From positions 1 through 42,081 of the forward strand of contig JAAYNF010000116.1 of the NCBI GenBank assembly GCA_012520975.1: 42,081 nt of DNA. Reading direction: 5' to 3'. Under the pieces are notes generated by a model. That model was not told the origin of the DNA and did not search any database. It saw only the letters and a list, made by a program, of their open reading frames with translations. This stretch comes from Clostridiaceae bacterium. GTDB taxonomy: Bacteria > Bacillota > Clostridia > Saccharofermentanales > UBA5734. Below, one piece after another: positions 40,325 to 42,081 of this stretch. Each line of letters opens with the position of its first letter. Position 1 is the stretch's first letter. The position numbers and the translations under genes were made by a program.

Positions 40325-41659
40325 CTATTTCAATACTTTCCATACCGGATTCTGTTTAGAGCCGACTCGCCTGATATAACCCTTCTCTACAAGAGAATTG
40401 AGTGCTCTTTGAACCGTTCTTACAGTTTTAGAAATCTTATCAGCTATTTCTTCTCTTGAAGAATCCGATTTTTGTTTTAAAATAGCATAAACCGCTTTCT
40501 CTGTTCCGTTCAAAGTGACATTCAAAGTGACATCTAAAATGTCACTTTGAATCTGTGGTCGGTATATTATAAATTTGAATCCATTATTCTTGTTTTCATA
40601 AGAATACTTGATTCCGGAATCTTTACATAGGCTATCTATTCTCTTGAAACCGCTACCAAATTGCTCTATATATTTGCTCAAGTACAGAATTTTCGAGATT
40701 GTTGCGTTTCTTATCTCAGATTCCACATTGCCTTTTATATATTCTTCCGGCTTATATCTACTGGCATAATCTCCGGGGCTATATATAGTTATCATACTCG
40801 GATGAATACATATCTCATGATTTGTCCTGCTTCCATACACTGCGTGAGCAAAGCTGTTTGCCAAAACCTCTCTTATCACTGCAGTCGGAATTTCAGGAAT
40901 CTCACTTCTTTCCGATTCAATAATTTCAACTTTCCATCGTATATTCTTAAATATGTAATCTTCTGCTTTCTTCAACAAATTATAAATATTGTCCTCATAT
41001 AATTTCATATCAAGAATTGTCAATTTTTCATCCGATGCAAATATACCGACTTTTAGAGAAACGGGTCTTGTATCACCAAAGAGAACCTCACCGGCATTTG
41101 TCAAATACTCATCTTTAACAAGACCGAACCTCTTTAAAATAATCGGCGTTGTATACCTGCCTTCGGGTAATCTTCCGGCACTTATTGCCTTTTGCCAAAA
41201 CGACTTTACTGAAAACTTATCAACTTGTTTTGATAAAGTGTCAGATTTGCCATTTTCCCATTTCGTACGGTATTTATTTGCTTCAAAAAAAGTCTTTAAT
41301 TCTTCGGGACTTACTTCTCTGTCTTCATCTGCGGTTCGCAAGTAGTATCTGCCCGCCGCGGAATATGGCTTGCTATCACCGCTGAATTCAACCTTTATCA
41401 ATTGTTTTCCATCTATCACAATTTCATCAATTGCAGGATATATCTGCGGTTTAATGCTTTCATAAACCGCTCTTGAAACATCTCTTAAAGATGATTCCGA
41501 CACATTCTGTCCAACAACATCACCATTAGGCTTGACCCCGAAATACAATGTGCCGATACCGTGCTTATTTAATATAGACGCTATGGAAATCATAGCAGCT
41601 TTTATCTCACTCGTCGATTTTTTAAATTCAAGAGTTTCAGTTTCTTTTCCGAGATTCAT
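40325..41659 (-). CDS. AlbA_2 (Schlafen-like) / HATPase_c_4 / winged-helix putative transcriptional regulator
   Basis: A 444-aa protein with an N-terminal AlbA_2 domain (ETLEFKKSTSEIKAAMISIASILN... GTLYFGVKPNGDVVGQ, about residues 5-125), a HATPase_c_4 domain formerly called RecG-related (AVIREVLANSFAHAVYG... IEQFGSGFKRI, about 265-365) and a C-terminal winged helix (SREEIADKISKTVRTVQRALNSLVEKGYI). Between the last two lies a VTLN-VTLN repeat (about residue 377-384). The DNA that encodes this repeat contains the same AAGTGACA/TGTCACTT element found in its promoter, so it probably represses itself. The ATG at 41659 has AGGTGGT 6 nt upstream. It is first in a two-gene cassette. Confidence 0.85.
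   Translation of the reverse strand: MNLGKETETLEFKKSTSEIKAAMISIASILNKHGIGTLYFGVKPNGDVVGQNVSESSLRDVSRAVYESIKPQIYPAIDEIVIDGKQLIKVEFSGDSKPYSAAGRYYLRTADEDREVSPEELKTFFEANKYRTKWENGKSDTLSKQVDKFSVKSFWQKAISAGRLPEGRYTTPIILKRFGLVKDEYLTNAGEVLFGDTRPVSLKVGIFASDEKLTILDMKLYEDNIYNLLKKAEDYIFKNIRWKVEIIESERSEIPEIPTAVIREVLANSFAHAVYGSRTNHEICIHPSMITIYSPGDYASRYKPEEYIKGNVESEIRNATISKILYLSKYIEQFGSGFKRIDSLCKDSGIKYSYENKNNGFKFIIYRPQIQSDILDVTLNVTLNGTEKAVYAILKQKSDSSREEIADKISKTVRTVQRALNSLVEKGYIRRVGSKQNPVWKVLK
40509..40552. repeat. Operator-like repeat inside the AlbA_2 gene
   Basis: Two tandem copies of TTCAAAGTGACA (40509-40532) followed by T, then an inverted copy. A perfect 14-bp inverted repeat pairs ATTCAAAGTGACAT (40520-40533) with ATGTCACTTTGAAT (40539-40552) around 5 nt. 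It has the same core as the promoter palindrome at 41701-41720. Confidence 0.85.
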
Positions 41660-41679
41660 TATCTTACCACCTCTTTCCA

Positions 41680-41687
41680 AAGTGACA
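41680..41687. promoter_or_regulatory. Single operator half-site near the cassette transcription start
   Basis: AAGTGACA, identical to the half-site of the palindrome at 41701-41720. It lies about where transcription from the promoter at 41690-41718 should begin. Confidence 0.55.
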
Positions 41688-41689
41688 TT

Positions 41690-41718
41690 ATTGTACCACG
41701 AAGTGACACTTATGTCAC
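41690..41718 (-). promoter_or_regulatory. Promoter of the AlbA_2 cassette
   Basis: On the minus strand GTGACA (complement of 41713-41718), 17 bp, TACAAT (complement of 41690-41695); each box is 5 of 6 to consensus. The -35 hexamer is itself part of the operator palindrome. Confidence 0.65.
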
Positions 41719-41720
41719 TT
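41701..41720. promoter_or_regulatory. Operator palindrome over the cassette promoter
   Basis: AAGTGACA-CTTA-TGTCACTT, a perfect 8+8 inverted repeat covering the -35 box and part of the spacer. The most likely binder is the winged helix of the cassette's own regulator. Confidence 0.65.
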
Positions 41721-41747
41721 AGAATTATTTAGTCGAATGCTGTCTGA

Positions 41748-41786
41748 AATCGGTGCCATAATCGGTGTCACTTTATGGCACCGATT
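41748..41786. repeat. 14-bp perfect inverted repeat upstream of the cassette promoter
   Basis: AATCGGTGCCATAA (41748-41761) pairs with TTATGGCACCGATT (41773-41786) around 11 nt. One more TGTCACTT (41766-41773) lies in the loop and touches the right arm. It may be a second operator or a leftover terminator of the upstream fragment. Confidence 0.75.
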
Positions 41787-41794
41787 ACAAAGTA

Positions 41795-42034
41795 TCATAA
41801 TTGTGCAGTATTTTTGAATTTAGAATTTTGTGGAAACTCTGAAACCCTGTTTGTTGCTGCGTTTTTCGCCTTTAGCATTATTATGACATACTCCCCGGAG
41901 AAGAAGTCATAAATAAAACGCTCTTTTTGACTGTCTTTACATTCATAAAACCTCGTAAAATCAACCTTTTCCGAGTGTAGCATTTGTTTGACATCAGGGG
42001 TATACGAATACTCATGTACTCTTATTATTTGCAA
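41795..42034 (-). pseudogene. Gene fragment, right copy of the flanking direct repeat
   Basis: A 79-codon open frame starting at TTG right after a stop codon, with no ribosome binding site. Positions 41895-42019 match 39301-39425 (about 80%). The shared protein part is VHEYSYTPDVKQMLHSEK... ending FIYDFFSGE; beyond it the two copies are unrelated. It is probably a truncated gene rather than a functional small protein. I do not recognise the family. Confidence 0.5.
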
Positions 42035-42081
42035 TTACAATTCGAATTTAAATATATTAGGAATAACTCCTGTCCCAAATG

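Noticed and set aside
40509-40552. CRISPR-like or minisatellite repeat
   Set aside because: There are only two tandem units plus one inverted copy, no spacers and no cas genes. The units match the promoter operator and so have a better explanation.
39031-42081. Transposon or prophage in the accessory region
   Set aside because: No transposase, integrase, phage structural gene or terminal inverted repeat is visible in the window, so no mobile element is called.

Overview
This window looks like chromosomal DNA from an anaerobic, fermentative member of the Firmicutes, most likely class Clostridia. The evidence is an electron-bifurcating [FeFe]-hydrogenase operon, a PPi-type phosphofructokinase, an oxygen-sensitive Old-Yellow-Enzyme/enoate-reductase homologue, the Gram-positive Asp23/AmaP/DUF2273 envelope trio, strong Shine-Dalgarno sequences and consensus sigma-A-type promoters. 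This is inferred from gene content; no rRNA is present to confirm it.

Layout. 0.2-4.4 kb (minus): hydC-hydB-hydA ending in a strong terminator. 4.5-5.4 kb (plus): an RluA-type pseudouridine synthase. 5.4-14.9 kb (minus): a 12-gene, tightly coupled run efp-asp23-amaP-DUF2273-nusB-xseA-xseB-ispA-dxs-nadK-argR-recN, linking translation, envelope stress, isoprenoid precursors, NADP supply, arginine control and DNA repair. 15.0-16.4 kb (minus): yqeG and an endonuclease IV-like gene. 16.6-17.9 kb (plus): aspartokinase, divergent from yqeG. 18.0-24.1 kb (minus): a type II topoisomerase pair (topoisomerase IV-like) followed by a membrane-anchored protein with a degenerate polysaccharide deacetylase domain. 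24.3-24.6 kb: tRNA-Arg and tRNA-Gly. 24.7-26.5 kb (plus): a fused homocysteine methyltransferase/methylene-THF reductase. 26.5-28.5 kb (minus): a PHP phosphoesterase and a membrane SH3b protein with a PP2C-like remnant. 28.7-33.1 kb (plus): a MoxR-DUF58-transglutaminase (TgpA) operon. 33.1-36.5 kb (minus): an OYE-family flavoenzyme and an SDR epimerase. 36.65-36.94 kb: tRNA-His/Gln/Lys. 37.1-39.0 kb (plus): a GNAT acetyltransferase and PPi-PFK.

The last 3 kb (about 39.05-42.08 kb) are different. They are visibly AT-richer and begin at a 26-bp perfect palindrome. They carry a two-gene accessory cassette: an AlbA_2 (Schlafen-like)/HATPase_c_4/winged-helix regulator and a DUF5596/GNAT-like acyltransferase. 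The cassette is flanked by two direct, ungapped 125-bp copies (about 80% identical by hand alignment) of a decayed gene fragment.

The most interesting signal is in this cassette. The element AAGTGACA/TGTCACTT forms a perfect palindrome over the -35 box and spacer of the regulator's own promoter. It recurs near the transcription start and inside a larger 14-bp inverted repeat upstream. It appears again as a perfect 14+14 inverted repeat plus a 12-bp tandem repeat inside the regulator's coding sequence, just before its winged helix, where it encodes a VTLN-VTLN repeat. This suggests an autoregulatory circuit in which part of the operator is embedded in the coding region.

Other points: the deacetylase-like protein has lost the family's Asp/His metal ligands; divergent promoters at 37.0 kb share their -35 box; palindromes sit on the lysC promoter and in the moxR and efp leaders.
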